Assembly: GCF_900604535.1 (NCBI RefSeq)
Contig: NZ_UWOT01000003.1
Location: 1 to 64,000 of the forward strand
Length of the DNA stretch: 64,000 nucleotides
Origin: Romboutsia_E sp900604535
GTDB lineage: Bacteria; Bacillota; Clostridia; Peptostreptococcales; Peptostreptococcaceae
Direction: 5' to 3'
A program made the position numbers and the translations under genes. Shown piece by piece: positions 25,985-35,254 of the stretch (position 1 is its first letter; each line of letters opens with the position of its first letter). The notes under the pieces are model-generated. The model ran no database searches, was not told the origin of the DNA, and saw only the letters and a program-made list of their open reading frames with translations.

Positions 25985-27094
25985 ATGGAAACCATAATAA
26001 TGATAATAGGTATTATCGGATGGATTTGTCTATTTGTGTCTCTATATCTATATAAAAAGTTAAAAAAAGAAAAATATAAATTATTAAAATCGTCTGTTGA
26101 AGAAAGTAAAGGACCTAAAGTAGTTGTTATTGGAGGTGGAACAGGCCAATCTATTTTTTTGAGAGGCCTAAAACAATATACTCAAAATATTACTGCAATA
26201 GTAACTGTTGCAGATGATGGTGGAGGTTCAGGTGTTTTAAGAGAGGATTTAGGCATGTTGCCTCCTGGGGATATAAGAAACTGCCTACTAGCACTTGCAA
26301 ATATAGAGCCAACAATGAATGAGGTTATGCAATATAGATTCACTGAAGGTAACTTAAAGGGACAAAGCTTTGGAAATTTATTTATTGCAGCGATGAATGG
26401 GTTATATGGAAATTTTGAAACAGCCGTATACAAAATGAGTGAGATATTTGCTATAACAGGACGTGTTCTTCCTGTTACCTTGCAAGATGTAAATTTGACA
26501 GCTAAATTAAAAAATGGAAGTGTAGTAAAAGGAGAGTCTAGAATACCGATAGAGGTTAAATCTCAAAAATCTGGTATAGAAAAGATAACCCTAGATCCAC
26601 TGGATGTGACTCCTTTAGAAGAGGTAATAACATCTATAAATAATGCGGACATAATTGTTATGGGGCCAGGCAGTTTATACACAAGTATAATTCCAAATTT
26701 GCTCGTGAAAGATGTAGTTAAAGCTATAAAAAAATCTAGTGCACCCAAAATTTATATATCAAATGTCATGACACAACCTGGTGAAACTGAAGGTTATAAT
26801 GTGTTAGATCATATCAATGCTATAGTTAAGCATACAGGTAAAAATCTAATAGATTATGTAATTGTTAATAATGAAATACTTCCAGATGATATTTTTAAAA
26901 AATATAAAAAAGATGGGGCAGAACAAGTTTTATTAGATGAAAATCAGATAAAGCAATTAGATGAAATGAGTATAAAAATTATAGAAGATAATTTGGTTGA
27001 AGTTAAGAAAAATTATATTAGACATGATGCACATCATATTGCTAATATAATTGTTGACTTGGCACTAAGTCATAATTATGACAATGATAAGTAA
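25985..27094 (+). CDS. yvcK: Gluconeogenesis factor YvcK (CofD-like)
   Basis: CofD-like nucleotide-sugar-binding protein (369 aa) required for growth on gluconeogenic carbon sources and for cell-shape control in Bacillus; it is known to bind UDP-sugars. The core begins KVVVIGGGTGQS and includes TVADDGGGSGVLR and the VMGPGSLYTS loop. An N-terminal hydrophobic segment (about residues 3-22) could anchor it in the membrane. The start is ATG 25985 after GGAGGA; the in-frame TTG at 25973 lies upstream of that RBS. It follows rapZ by 13 bases. Confidence 0.95.
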   Translation: METIIMIIGIIGWICLFVSLYLYKKLKKEKYKLLKSSVEESKGPKVVVIGGGTGQSIFLRGLKQYTQNITAIVTVADDGGGSGVLREDLGMLPPGDIRNCLLALANIEPTMNEVMQYRFTEGNLKGQSFGNLFIAAMNGLYGNFETAVYKMSEIFAITGRVLPVTLQDVNLTAKLKNGSVVKGESRIPIEVKSQKSGIEKITLDPLDVTPLEEVITSINNADIIVMGPGSLYTSIIPNLLVKDVVKAIKKSSAPKIYISNVMTQPGETEGYNVLDHINAIVKHTGKNLIDYVIVNNEILPDDIFKKYKKDGAEQVLLDENQIKQLDEMSIKIIEDNLVEVKKNYIRHDAHHIANIIVDLALSHNYDNDK

Positions 27095-27096
27095 AA

Positions 27097-27127
27097 AAGG
27101 ATTTTAAACGTTTATGTAGAAATCCTT
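27097..27127 (+). terminator. Weak hairpin after yvcK
   Basis: AAGGATTT (27097-27104) and AAATCCTT (27120-27127) can pair across a 15-base loop, followed by ATTATTATG. With no clear T-run it may only partly separate yvcK from the Nudix gene. Confidence 0.4.
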
Positions 27128-27159
27128 ATTATTATGTTAGTTTTAAGGAGTGAACATCT

Positions 27160-27585
27160 ATGAGAGAAGAGGTTAGTGCCGGTGGAGTAGTATTGTTTGG
27201 AAATGCCATTCTTTTACTGAGGAAGTTTAATGGAGATTGGGTTTTACCTAAAGGAAAAGTAGAAGAAGGCGAAAATAAACAAGAGGCAGCACTAAGAGAA
27301 GTTTTAGAAGAAACAGGCGTTAAGGCAGATATATTAAAATATTTGGGTGAAATACATTACACTTTTAAAGAAAATTGGGATGAGAATAGAGCGGTTCACA
27401 AAACAGTTTTCTGGTACTTAATGAAAGCTAGAAATATGGATACTATACCACAAAAAGAAGAAGGATTTATTGATGCTAAATTTATTCATTTAGATAGAGT
27501 TGTTGATTTAGCTAGATATGATGATGAAAAAGAAATAATAAAGGTAGCCTTACAAGAAATAAAAAAAAGGTTAAAGAATGGATAA
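27160..27585 (+). CDS. Nudix hydrolase
   Basis: Nudix-family pyrophosphohydrolase (141 aa). The Nudix box is complete: G-x5-E-x7-REVLEETGV, starting with GKVEEGEN at about residue 29. The beginning SAGGVVLFGNAILLLRK and the middle HKTVFWYLM fit the Ap4A/MutT-like subgroup. The substrate is not evident. It has RBS AAGGAGTG and lies between yvcK and whiA, within a generally conserved neighbourhood. Confidence 0.9.
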   Translation: MREEVSAGGVVLFGNAILLLRKFNGDWVLPKGKVEEGENKQEAALREVLEETGVKADILKYLGEIHYTFKENWDENRAVHKTVFWYLMKARNMDTIPQKEEGFIDAKFIHLDRVVDLARYDDEKEIIKVALQEIKKRLKNG

Positions 27586-27600
27586 TTTATAGGTGATGAT

Positions 27601-28554
27601 ATGTCATTTTCAACTGAAACAAAAAATGAATTAGCGAGAATAATGCCTGAGAATAAAGAATGTAGCTTATGTGAATTATCAGCTATAGTTAAATTAGCAG
27701 GTACCATACAGATTGTTGGCTATAAAAAGTTAAATATAAAAGTGATCACAGAACTAAATTCTATAGCAAGAAAAGTATTTAAATTATTAAAACAAAATTT
27801 TGCTATTAATACCACTATAAGTGTTAATAAAAATCAAATGCTAAAAAGAAATAATAGTTATGTTCTTGTTGTAAAAAATGAAATGGGATCTGAGAAGCTA
27901 TTAAGAGAATTAGGTATTTTGCCATTAGAAGATGCCTTTTATCCAACAGATAAGGTTCCAGAACATCTTCTAAAGAATGATGAATGCATAAGAGCATTTT
28001 TAAGAGGAGCATTTTTAGGAGGAGGATCTATAAGTGATCCTGAAAAAAATTATCATATGGAGTTTGTAACTAATAGTGAAGAATTTGCAAGTTCTTTAAA
28101 AGATCTTATAAACTCTCTAGGTTTTAACTCGAAAATAGTATCAAGAAAAAATAACTACGTGGTATATCTTAAAGAAAGTGAGCAAATATCTGATTTATTA
28201 AGTGTAATAGGAGCTCATAATGCACTTTTAAGTTTACAAAATACAAAAATAGTAAAAGAAATGAGAAATAATGTAAATAGAATTGTTAATTGTGAAACAG
28301 CAAATTTATCAAAAACAGTTAATGCAGCAGTCAGACAAGTGGAGAATATTAGATTTATACAGGAAACTATAGGAATAAATAGTTTGCCAGAAAATTTACA
28401 AGAAATAGCAAGAATCAGAGAAGAATATGAGGATATGACATTGAAAGAATTAGGGGAAATGTTAAATCCACCTATAGGAAAGTCAGGAGTCAATCATAGA
28501 CTTAGAAAAATTGAAGAGATAGCAAATAAGTTAAGAGAAAACACTTATAAATAA
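27601..28554 (+). CDS. whiA: DNA-binding protein WhiA
   Basis: WhiA (317 aa) has an N-terminal domain related to LAGLIDADG homing endonucleases (the segment around RAFLRGAFLGGGSISDP near residues 130-147 is characteristic) and a C-terminal helix-turn-helix (DMTLKELGEML near 280-290). It is a sporulation regulator in Actinobacteria and in Firmicutes affects chromosome segregation and division. It follows the Nudix gene by 15 bases and completes the rapZ-yvcK-whiA block. Confidence 0.96.
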   Translation: MSFSTETKNELARIMPENKECSLCELSAIVKLAGTIQIVGYKKLNIKVITELNSIARKVFKLLKQNFAINTTISVNKNQMLKRNNSYVLVVKNEMGSEKLLRELGILPLEDAFYPTDKVPEHLLKNDECIRAFLRGAFLGGGSISDPEKNYHMEFVTNSEEFASSLKDLINSLGFNSKIVSRKNNYVVYLKESEQISDLLSVIGAHNALLSLQNTKIVKEMRNNVNRIVNCETANLSKTVNAAVRQVENIRFIQETIGINSLPENLQEIARIREEYEDMTLKELGEMLNPPIGKSGVNHRLRKIEEIANKLRENTYK

Positions 28555-28584
28555 GGGGTTATATTTTATATAGCCTCTTTTTGT
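28554..28584 (+). terminator. Terminator after whiA
   Basis: AGGGGTTATA (28554-28563) can pair with TATAGCCTCT with two wobble pairs and runs into TTTTTGTTTT. It begins at the last base of the whiA stop codon. Confidence 0.8.
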
Positions 28585-28637
28585 TTTAATAATAAGGATT
28601 TATGGTAAAATTAAAATTATCAGCGGGAGGTGATATA

Positions 28638-31600
28638 ATGAGCAATAAATTTGTTCATCTTCATGTTCATACAGAATATAGCTTACTTGATGGTTTTTCA
28701 AGACTAAAGAAACTTATAAAAAGATGTAAAGAACTTAATATGGATGCAATAGCAATAACAGACCATGGATGTATGTTTGGGGCTATAGATTTTTATAAAG
28801 CTGCAAAAAAGGAAGGTATAAAACCTATAATAGGTTGTGAGGTTTATACAGCCGCTCGTAGCTTAAATGATAAAGATCCAAATTATGATAAGTCACAAGG
28901 ACATCTAGTTTTATTAGCTGAGAATATGACAGGTTATCAAAATTTAATAAAGATGGTTTCAAAGTCATATGTAGAAGGATTTTATTATAAACCAAGAGTA
29001 GACATGGAGGAGCTTAGACAACACAGTGAAGGAATTATAGCATTATCAGCATGTTTAGCAGGAGATGTTTCTCAAGCTCTTATGGATAGAAACTATGAAA
29101 AAGCTAAAAAGCTTACACTTGAATATAGAGATATATTTGGAAAAGATAATTATTTTTTAGAAATACAGGATCATAACTTACCAGAGCAGAAAGAAGTAAA
29201 TGCTGGAATTATAAAATTATCTAGAGAATTAGATATACCATTAGTTGCAACTAATGATTTACATTATGTAAATAAAGAAGACTCTAAAATACACGATATA
29301 CTTATGTGTATTCAAATGGGGAAAACTGTAGATGATCCAACCAGAATGAGATTTGGTAGCGATGAATTTTATCTTAAGTCTAGAGAAGAGATGGAGGAAA
29401 TATTCCCATATGCAATAGATGCACTGGATAATACAGTTAAAATAGCACAAAGGTGTAATGTAGAGTTTGACTTTAATACTATACACCTTCCTAATTATGA
29501 TGTACCAGAAGGTTATACAACACACAGTTATTTAAGAGAGCTTTGCTTTAAAGGTCTAAAAGAAAGATATGATAACCCAAATGAAGAAGTAATTGAAAGA
29601 TTAAATTATGAACTTGGTGTTATAGAAAAAATGGGATATGTTGAATATTTCTTAATAACTTGGGATTTTATAAATTATGCAAAAGAAAATAACATAATGG
29701 TTGGTCCAGGTCGTGGTAGTGCGGCTGGTTCCATTGTTGCATATACTTTGAAAATAACAGATATAGATCCAATTAAATACTCATTACTTTTTGAACGCTT
29801 CTTAAACCCAGAGCGTGTATCTATGCCAGATATAGATATAGACTTCTGTTATGAAAGAAGAGAAGAAGTTATAGATTATGTTAAAAGAAAATATGGAGAA
29901 GATCATGTTGCACAGATAATTACATTTGGAACAATGGGTGCAAAAGCAGCTATAAGGGATGTTGGTAGAGTATTAGATATACCTTATAATAAGGTTGATA
30001 GGATTGCAAAAGAAATACCTTTTGCACTAGGTATGACTATAGATAAGGCATTGGATACAAATCCAAATTTAAGGGAAATGTATGAAGGTGATGCAGAAAC
30101 AAAAGAAATAATTGATATTTCAAAATCAATAGAAGGAATGCTAAGACATGCATCTACACATGCAGCAGGAGTTGTTATATCTAAAAAACCAGTTGATGAA
30201 TATGTTCCACTATACAAACATCAAGATGCAATAACTACACAATTTACAATGACTACATTAGAAGAATTAGGTCTATTAAAGATGGACTTTCTTGGGCTTA
30301 GAACTTTAACAGTTATAAGAGATGCATTAGATTTAATAGAAAAAAACTATGGAAGAAAAATTGATTTTTCAAAAATGGATTATGATGACCCTAAAGTTTA
30401 TGAGCTTTTATCATCAGGTAATACATTAGGAGTATTCCAGTTAGAAAGTGCTGGTATGAGAAGTTTCATGAAACAACTTAAGCCAGATAACTTTGAAGAT
30501 ATAGTTGCCGGAATTTCATTATATAGACCAGGTCCTATGGATTCTATACCAACATATATAGAAAATAAAAATAATCCAGATAAAGTAACGTATATTCATG
30601 AATCATTAAGGCCTATAATGGAGGTAACTTATGGATGTTTAGTTTATCAAGAGCAAGTAATGCAGGTTGTTAGAGATTTAGGTGGTTATACTTATGGTCG
30701 TAGTGACTTGGTTAGAAGAGCCATGGGTAAAAAGAAAATGGATGTAATGGAAGAGGAAAGACAATATTTTATTTACGGAAAGAAAGATGATAATGGAGAA
30801 ACTGAGATAACTGGATGTATAGCAAATGGCATTCCAGAAGATGTAGCTAATAAAATATTTGATGATATGATAGATTTTGCAAAATATGCATTTAATAAGT
30901 CTCATGCTGCTGCTTATGGCGTATTATCTTATGAAACCGCATATCTAAAAGCTCATTATCCAGTAGAGTTTATGGCTGCATTAATAACAAGTGTTATGGG
31001 AAATACTGATAAAGTTGTTGAATATATAAGAGAGTGTAATGCTTTAGGAATAGAAGTTTTAAAGCCTGATATAAATAAAAGTTTTGGAAAATTTTCAGTT
31101 GAAGGTAATAATATTAGATTTGGATTAGCAGCAGTAAAAAATGTTGGGGTTAACGTAATAAATAACATAATAAATGAAAGAGAAATAAATGGTATATTCG
31201 GAGACTTTGTAGATTTAGTAAAAAGGTTAGACTCAAAAGATACAAATAAAAGAGTACTAGAAAGTTTAATTAAATGTGGAGCTTTTGATAATATAAGTCA
31301 AAATAGAGCGAGTTTAATGGCGGGGTATGAAAGTTTATTAGATAGTATTTCTATGGATAGAAAGAAAAACGTTCAAGGTCAAATATCTTTATTTGATGCA
31401 TTTGGATCAAGTGAAGAGACTGAACAATTTCAGGAAATATATACTATGCCAAAGTATGATGAATATGAAGAAAGAGAGAAGTTAAGCTTAGAAAAAGAAG
31501 TTTTAGGTATGTATGTAAGTGGACATCCTTTATCTCAATATAAAAAAGAATTAGAAAGAAATACATCAATGGACAATGGAAAATTAAATTCTTTAAAAGA

Positions 31601-32153
31601 AGATGAAGAAACTTATTTTAGCTTAGACGAAAGAGAAGTTATAATGGGTGGAATGGTAGTGAACAAAACTATTAAAACTACTAAACGTAACGATATTATG
31701 GCATTTATAGAATTGGAAGATTTATATGGAACAATAGAAATAATAGTATTTCCTCAGATTTTACAAAAATATAATACTATGCTAAATGAAGATAATATAA
31801 TATATGTCAAAGGACGATTAAGTATAAAAGAAGGGGAAAATGCGAAAATTATTGCTAAAGACTTTAAAGATATAAATGATAAAAGTAACTTTGCAGAAGA
31901 TGGAAATTATAGAGCAAAAAAATCAACAAAAACAGGATTATATTTGAAAGTTGATAGTTTTAACAATAAAATATTAGTAGATAATATATTATCTGTAGTG
32001 GATAATTATAAAGGCAATGAATCCGTATACCTATATGCAGAAGATACAAAGCAACTATATAAGTGGAATGGCGTATTTGTAAATATAAATAAAAATGTAA
32101 TAGATAAGTTAGAAAACTTACTATCGAAAGAAAATGTAAAGGTAAAAATGTAA
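28638..32153 (+). CDS. dnaE: DNA polymerase III alpha subunit (DnaE type)
   Basis: C-family replicative polymerase (1171 aa). It opens with a PHP domain (FVHLHVHTEYSLLDG), and the catalytic palm holds MVGPGRGSAAGS and MPDIDIDFCYERR with the active-site aspartates. Finger and beta-binding regions follow (HAAGVVISKKPVDEY; NKSHAAAYG), then helix-hairpin-helix and OB domains (MGGMVVNKTIKTT). Firmicutes generally also carry PolC, which is not in this window. The start is ATG 28638 after GGGAGGTGAT; the longer frame from 28602 lies upstream of this RBS. Confidence 0.97.
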   Translation: MSNKFVHLHVHTEYSLLDGFSRLKKLIKRCKELNMDAIAITDHGCMFGAIDFYKAAKKEGIKPIIGCEVYTAARSLNDKDPNYDKSQGHLVLLAENMTGYQNLIKMVSKSYVEGFYYKPRVDMEELRQHSEGIIALSACLAGDVSQALMDRNYEKAKKLTLEYRDIFGKDNYFLEIQDHNLPEQKEVNAGIIKLSRELDIPLVATNDLHYVNKEDSKIHDILMCIQMGKTVDDPTRMRFGSDEFYLKSREEMEEIFPYAIDALDNTVKIAQRCNVEFDFNTIHLPNYDVPEGYTTHSYLRELCFKGLKERYDNPNEEVIERLNYELGVIEKMGYVEYFLITWDFINYAKENNIMVGPGRGSAAGSIVAYTLKITDIDPIKYSLLFERFLNPERVSMPDIDIDFCYERREEVIDYVKRKYGEDHVAQIITFGTMGAKAAIRDVGRVLDIPYNKVDRIAKEIPFALGMTIDKALDTNPNLREMYEGDAETKEIIDISKSIEGMLRHASTHAAGVVISKKPVDEYVPLYKHQDAITTQFTMTTLEELGLLKMDFLGLRTLTVIRDALDLIEKNYGRKIDFSKMDYDDPKVYELLSSGNTLGVFQLESAGMRSFMKQLKPDNFEDIVAGISLYRPGPMDSIPTYIENKNNPDKVTYIHESLRPIMEVTYGCLVYQEQVMQVVRDLGGYTYGRSDLVRRAMGKKKMDVMEEERQYFIYGKKDDNGETEITGCIANGIPEDVANKIFDDMIDFAKYAFNKSHAAAYGVLSYETAYLKAHYPVEFMAALITSVMGNTDKVVEYIRECNALGIEVLKPDINKSFGKFSVEGNNIRFGLAAVKNVGVNVINNIINEREINGIFGDFVDLVKRLDSKDTNKRVLESLIKCGAFDNISQNRASLMAGYESLLDSISMDRKKNVQGQISLFDAFGSSEETEQFQEIYTMPKYDEYEEREKLSLEKEVLGMYVSGHPLSQYKKELERNTSMDNGKLNSLKEDEETYFSLDEREVIMGGMVVNKTIKTTKRNDIMAFIELEDLYGTIEIIVFPQILQKYNTMLNEDNIIYVKGRLSIKEGENAKIIAKDFKDINDKSNFAEDGNYRAKKSTKTGLYLKVDSFNNKILVDNILSVVDNYKGNESVYLYAEDTKQLYKWNGVFVNINKNVIDKLENLLSKENVKVKM

Positions 32154-32209
32154 GTAAAAAAATAAAAAAAAATAAATGCTTACAATAGTATAAAAAAATA
32201 ATAAAGATA

Positions 32210-32218
32210 TGGTATAAT
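32210..32218 (+). promoter_or_regulatory. Probable extended -10 promoter of pfkA-pyk
   Basis: TGGTATAAT is an extended -10 element (TG-N-TATAAT) placed about 110 bases before pfkA. No good -35 is visible, which is usual for extended -10 promoters. Confidence 0.5.
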
Positions 32219-32286
32219 ATCAAAAAATAGATATTTTTTGGAGATTTTTAATTTTTTTACTCATGATGGGATAAAAAAAGAAAATA

Positions 32287-32303
32287 GGGACATGTAATGT
32301 CCC
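32287..32303 (+). promoter_or_regulatory. Leader hairpin upstream of pfkA
   Basis: GGGACATGTAATGTCCC forms a 7-bp stem with a three-base loop. It ends 27 bases before the pfkA ATG and is not followed by a T-run, so it is more likely a leader or mRNA-stability element than a terminator. Confidence 0.45.
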
Positions 32304-32330
32304 TGTAAAAAGTAATCGGGAGGAAATACT

Positions 32331-33290
32331 ATGAAAACTATAGGGATTTTAACAAGTGGAGGAGATGCTCCAGGAATGAATGCAGCTATAAGAGCTGTAG
32401 TAAGATCAGCTATATATTATGGTTGTAAGGTATATGGTATAAACAGAGGATATAAAGGATTATTAGAAGAAGACTTATTTGAAATGAATTTATCTTCTGT
32501 TGGTGATATCATACATAGAGGAGGTACTATCCTAAAATCTTCTAGATGTGAAGAATTTAGAACAGAAGAAGGAAGATTAAAAGGTGTTAAAGTACTTAAA
32601 AAATATAAAATAGATTGTTTAGTTGTAATAGGTGGAGATGGATCATTTAATGGAGCTCAAAAAGTAAGTGATTTAGGATTCCCTGCAATAGGTATACCTG
32701 GAACAATAGACAATGATTTAGCTTATACAGACTATACTATAGGGTTTGATACTGCTATGAATACAATAGCAGATGCTATAAGTAAAATAAGAGATACATC
32801 TTCTTCTCATGAAAGGGTTAACATAGTTGAAGTAATGGGTAGACATTGTGGAGACTTAGCTTTATACTCTGGGCTTGCAGGTGGAGCAGAAACTATAATA
32901 GTTCCAGAAGTAGATTTCAAAGTAGAAGATATATGTAATAGATTAAGAACTACACAAAAAAGAGGCAAAAGACATAGTATAATAGTTTTAGCTGAAGGTG
33001 TAGGAAATGCTAATGACTTAGGTAAAGAAATAATAAAAGAGACAGGTGCAGATTTAAGAGTAACTGTTTTAGGACACGTACAAAGAGGAGGATGTCCATC
33101 TGTATTCGATAGAATTCTTGCAAGTAGAATGGGAGTAAGAGCAGTTGAATTACTATTAGATGGAAAATCAGCTAGAGTTGTAGGTATAAGAGATAATAAA
33201 ATTATAGATATGGACATAAATGAAGCGCTTTCAATGAGTAGAGAATTTGATAAAGATACTTATGAGATGGCTAAAATACTGTCTATATAA
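32331..33290 (+). CDS. pfkA: ATP-dependent 6-phosphofructokinase
   Basis: Glycolytic enzyme (319 aa) that converts fructose-6-phosphate to fructose-1,6-bisphosphate. The nucleotide-binding GILTSGGDAPGMNAA, the active-site GTIDNDLAYTD and GGDGSFNGA motifs are intact, and Gly104-Asp-Gly (GGDGS) fits the ATP-dependent rather than the PPi-dependent type. Length is standard for the allosteric bacterial form. RBS is GGGAGGAAA. It is followed after 17 bases by pyk, the usual Firmicutes operon. Confidence 0.98.
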   Translation: MKTIGILTSGGDAPGMNAAIRAVVRSAIYYGCKVYGINRGYKGLLEEDLFEMNLSSVGDIIHRGGTILKSSRCEEFRTEEGRLKGVKVLKKYKIDCLVVIGGDGSFNGAQKVSDLGFPAIGIPGTIDNDLAYTDYTIGFDTAMNTIADAISKIRDTSSSHERVNIVEVMGRHCGDLALYSGLAGGAETIIVPEVDFKVEDICNRLRTTQKRGKRHSIIVLAEGVGNANDLGKEIIKETGADLRVTVLGHVQRGGCPSVFDRILASRMGVRAVELLLDGKSARVVGIRDNKIIDMDINEALSMSREFDKDTYEMAKILSI

Positions 33291-33307
33291 TAATAGGAGG
33301 AATATAT

Positions 33308-35068
33308 ATGCTTAAGGATGTAAAAAGAACTAAAATAGTTTGTACACTAGGACCAGCTTCAGATTCTGAGGAAACATTAACACAGCTTGTAGAGAATGGG
33401 TTAAACGTTTGTAGATTTAACTTTTCTCATGGTTCACATGAAGAACATAAAGCAAGACTAGATGTAGCTAAAAAAGTTAGGGAAAAGCTAAATAAGCCAG
33501 TTGCTTTATTATTAGATACAAAGGGTCCTGAAATAAGAACAGGTCAATTTGCAGATCCAGAGGTTTTATTAGAAGAAGGAGATAAGTTTACTATAACAAT
33601 GAAAGATGTTGTAGGAACTAAGGAAATGTGTACAGTAAGCTACAAGGACCTTGTTAAAGATGTTACTGTAGGTGATATGATATTAATAGATGATGGCCTT
33701 GTTGGGCTTAGGGTTCAAGAAATAAACGGAGATGATATAGTTTGTTTAGTTGAGAACTCTGGAATAGTTAAAAATCATAAAGGGGTAAATGTACCAGGTG
33801 TAAAAATAAACTTACCAGCGATAACTCCAAAAGATATAAGTGATATAGAATTTGGTATAAGTCAAGGTATAGATTTTATAGCTGCATCTTTTGTAAGAAA
33901 AGCATCTGACGTATTAGCTATAAGAGAAATATTAGAAAAAAATAACGCTACATATATACAAATAATATCTAAGATAGAAAATCAAGAGGGGGTAGACAAC
34001 TTAGATGAAATATTAAAAGTGTCTGATGGTATAATGGTAGCTAGAGGAGACCTTGGAGTTGAAATACCAACTGAAGAAATGCCTATAGTTCAAAAAATGA
34101 TGATAAAGAAATGTAAAGAATTAGCTAAGCCAGTTATAACTGCTACTCAAATGCTTGATTCTATGATAAGAAATCCAAGACCAACAAGAGCAGAAGTAAC
34201 TGATGTTGCAAATGCAATATATGATGGAACTGATGCTATAATGTTATCAGGGGAAACTGCTGCAGGTAAATATCCAATAGAAGCAGTAAAAACTATGGCT
34301 ACAATAGCTAAAAGAACAGAACAAACTTTAGAATATTCAAAGTTATTAAAAGAAAATGCAACTAATCATGAAACAGTTACAGATGCAATAAGTTATGCAA
34401 CTTGTTCTACAGCAGTTTCATTAAATGCATCAGCAATAGTTACAGCTACATCTTCTGGATATACAGCAAGAATGGTATCTAAATTTAGACCTCAATCTCC
34501 AATAATAGCTGCAACTGCAGATGATAGAGTTATGAGACAATTAAATCTTAGTTGGGGAGTATACCCAGTTAAATCAGAATTAGCATCAAATACAGATGAG
34601 GTTATAGAAAACTCTATAGCTGCAGCTAAAGATGCTAAGTATGTAAATGATGGTGAATTAGTTGTAGTAACTGCTGGTGTACCAGTTGGTGTAAGTGGAA
34701 CTACTAATTTAATTAAAGTTCATGTAATGAGTGAAGAAATAGTTCAAGGAATCGGTGTAGGTAACAAAACTATTGAAGGTAATGTTCGTATAGTAAAATC
34801 AGGTGAAGCTTGTGAAGAGTTTAATGAAGGTGATATATTAGTAACAACTATGACTGATATAGAAATGAATCCTTATATAGAAAAAGCTGGAGCAATAGTT
34901 ACTGAAGAGGGTGGAATGACATCTCATGCAGCTATAGTTGGATTAAACCTAAATAAAGCTGTAGTTGTATCTGCATTTAATATACTTAAATTAGTTGAAA
35001 ATGGTGAGGTTGTTACTGTAGATGCTTCAAGAGGAGTTATATACAGAGGTTCTACAAGAGTTTTATAG
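33308..35068 (+). CDS. pyk: Pyruvate kinase
   Basis: Final glycolytic enzyme (586 aa). The barrel has KIVCTLGPAS and RFNFSHGSH near the N-terminus, the active site IISKIENQEG and VARGDLGVE, and KPVITATQMLDSM. Beyond residue 475 it carries the extra PEP-utilising phosphohistidine domain (GAIVTEEGGMTSHAAIV) that is found in Bacillus-type pyruvate kinases and absent from the E. coli enzymes. It ends at the hairpin at 35139. Confidence 0.98.
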   Translation: MLKDVKRTKIVCTLGPASDSEETLTQLVENGLNVCRFNFSHGSHEEHKARLDVAKKVREKLNKPVALLLDTKGPEIRTGQFADPEVLLEEGDKFTITMKDVVGTKEMCTVSYKDLVKDVTVGDMILIDDGLVGLRVQEINGDDIVCLVENSGIVKNHKGVNVPGVKINLPAITPKDISDIEFGISQGIDFIAASFVRKASDVLAIREILEKNNATYIQIISKIENQEGVDNLDEILKVSDGIMVARGDLGVEIPTEEMPIVQKMMIKKCKELAKPVITATQMLDSMIRNPRPTRAEVTDVANAIYDGTDAIMLSGETAAGKYPIEAVKTMATIAKRTEQTLEYSKLLKENATNHETVTDAISYATCSTAVSLNASAIVTATSSGYTARMVSKFRPQSPIIAATADDRVMRQLNLSWGVYPVKSELASNTDEVIENSIAAAKDAKYVNDGELVVVTAGVPVGVSGTTNLIKVHVMSEEIVQGIGVGNKTIEGNVRIVKSGEACEEFNEGDILVTTMTDIEMNPYIEKAGAIVTEEGGMTSHAAIVGLNLNKAVVVSAFNILKLVENGEVVTVDASRGVIYRGSTRVL

Positions 35069-35138
35069 AGTTAACGAAATTGTCAGAAAATACTTGAAAT
35101 AAATAGTAAATAATGGTAATATATATTTAAGTTGTTTA

Positions 35139-35175
35139 AGCCACTAGGTTGATAGTTAACTTAGTGGCTATTTTA
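35139..35175 (+). terminator. Terminator after pyk
   Basis: AGCCACTAGGTT (35139-35150) pairs with AACTTAGTGGCT (35158-35169) through one wobble, followed by ATTTTAT. Confidence 0.8.
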
Positions 35176-35254
35176 TACAAGTAATTTACAGAAAATTTAG
35201 AAAAATAAAAACAATTTTATTGTATACAAATAGTTTAAAAAGGAGGGATATATA

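Noticed and set aside
32807..33217. Long minus-strand reading frames inside pfkA, uvrB, clpX and others
   Set aside because: They are shadows of highly conserved genes, lack ribosome binding sites and have no recognisable protein features.
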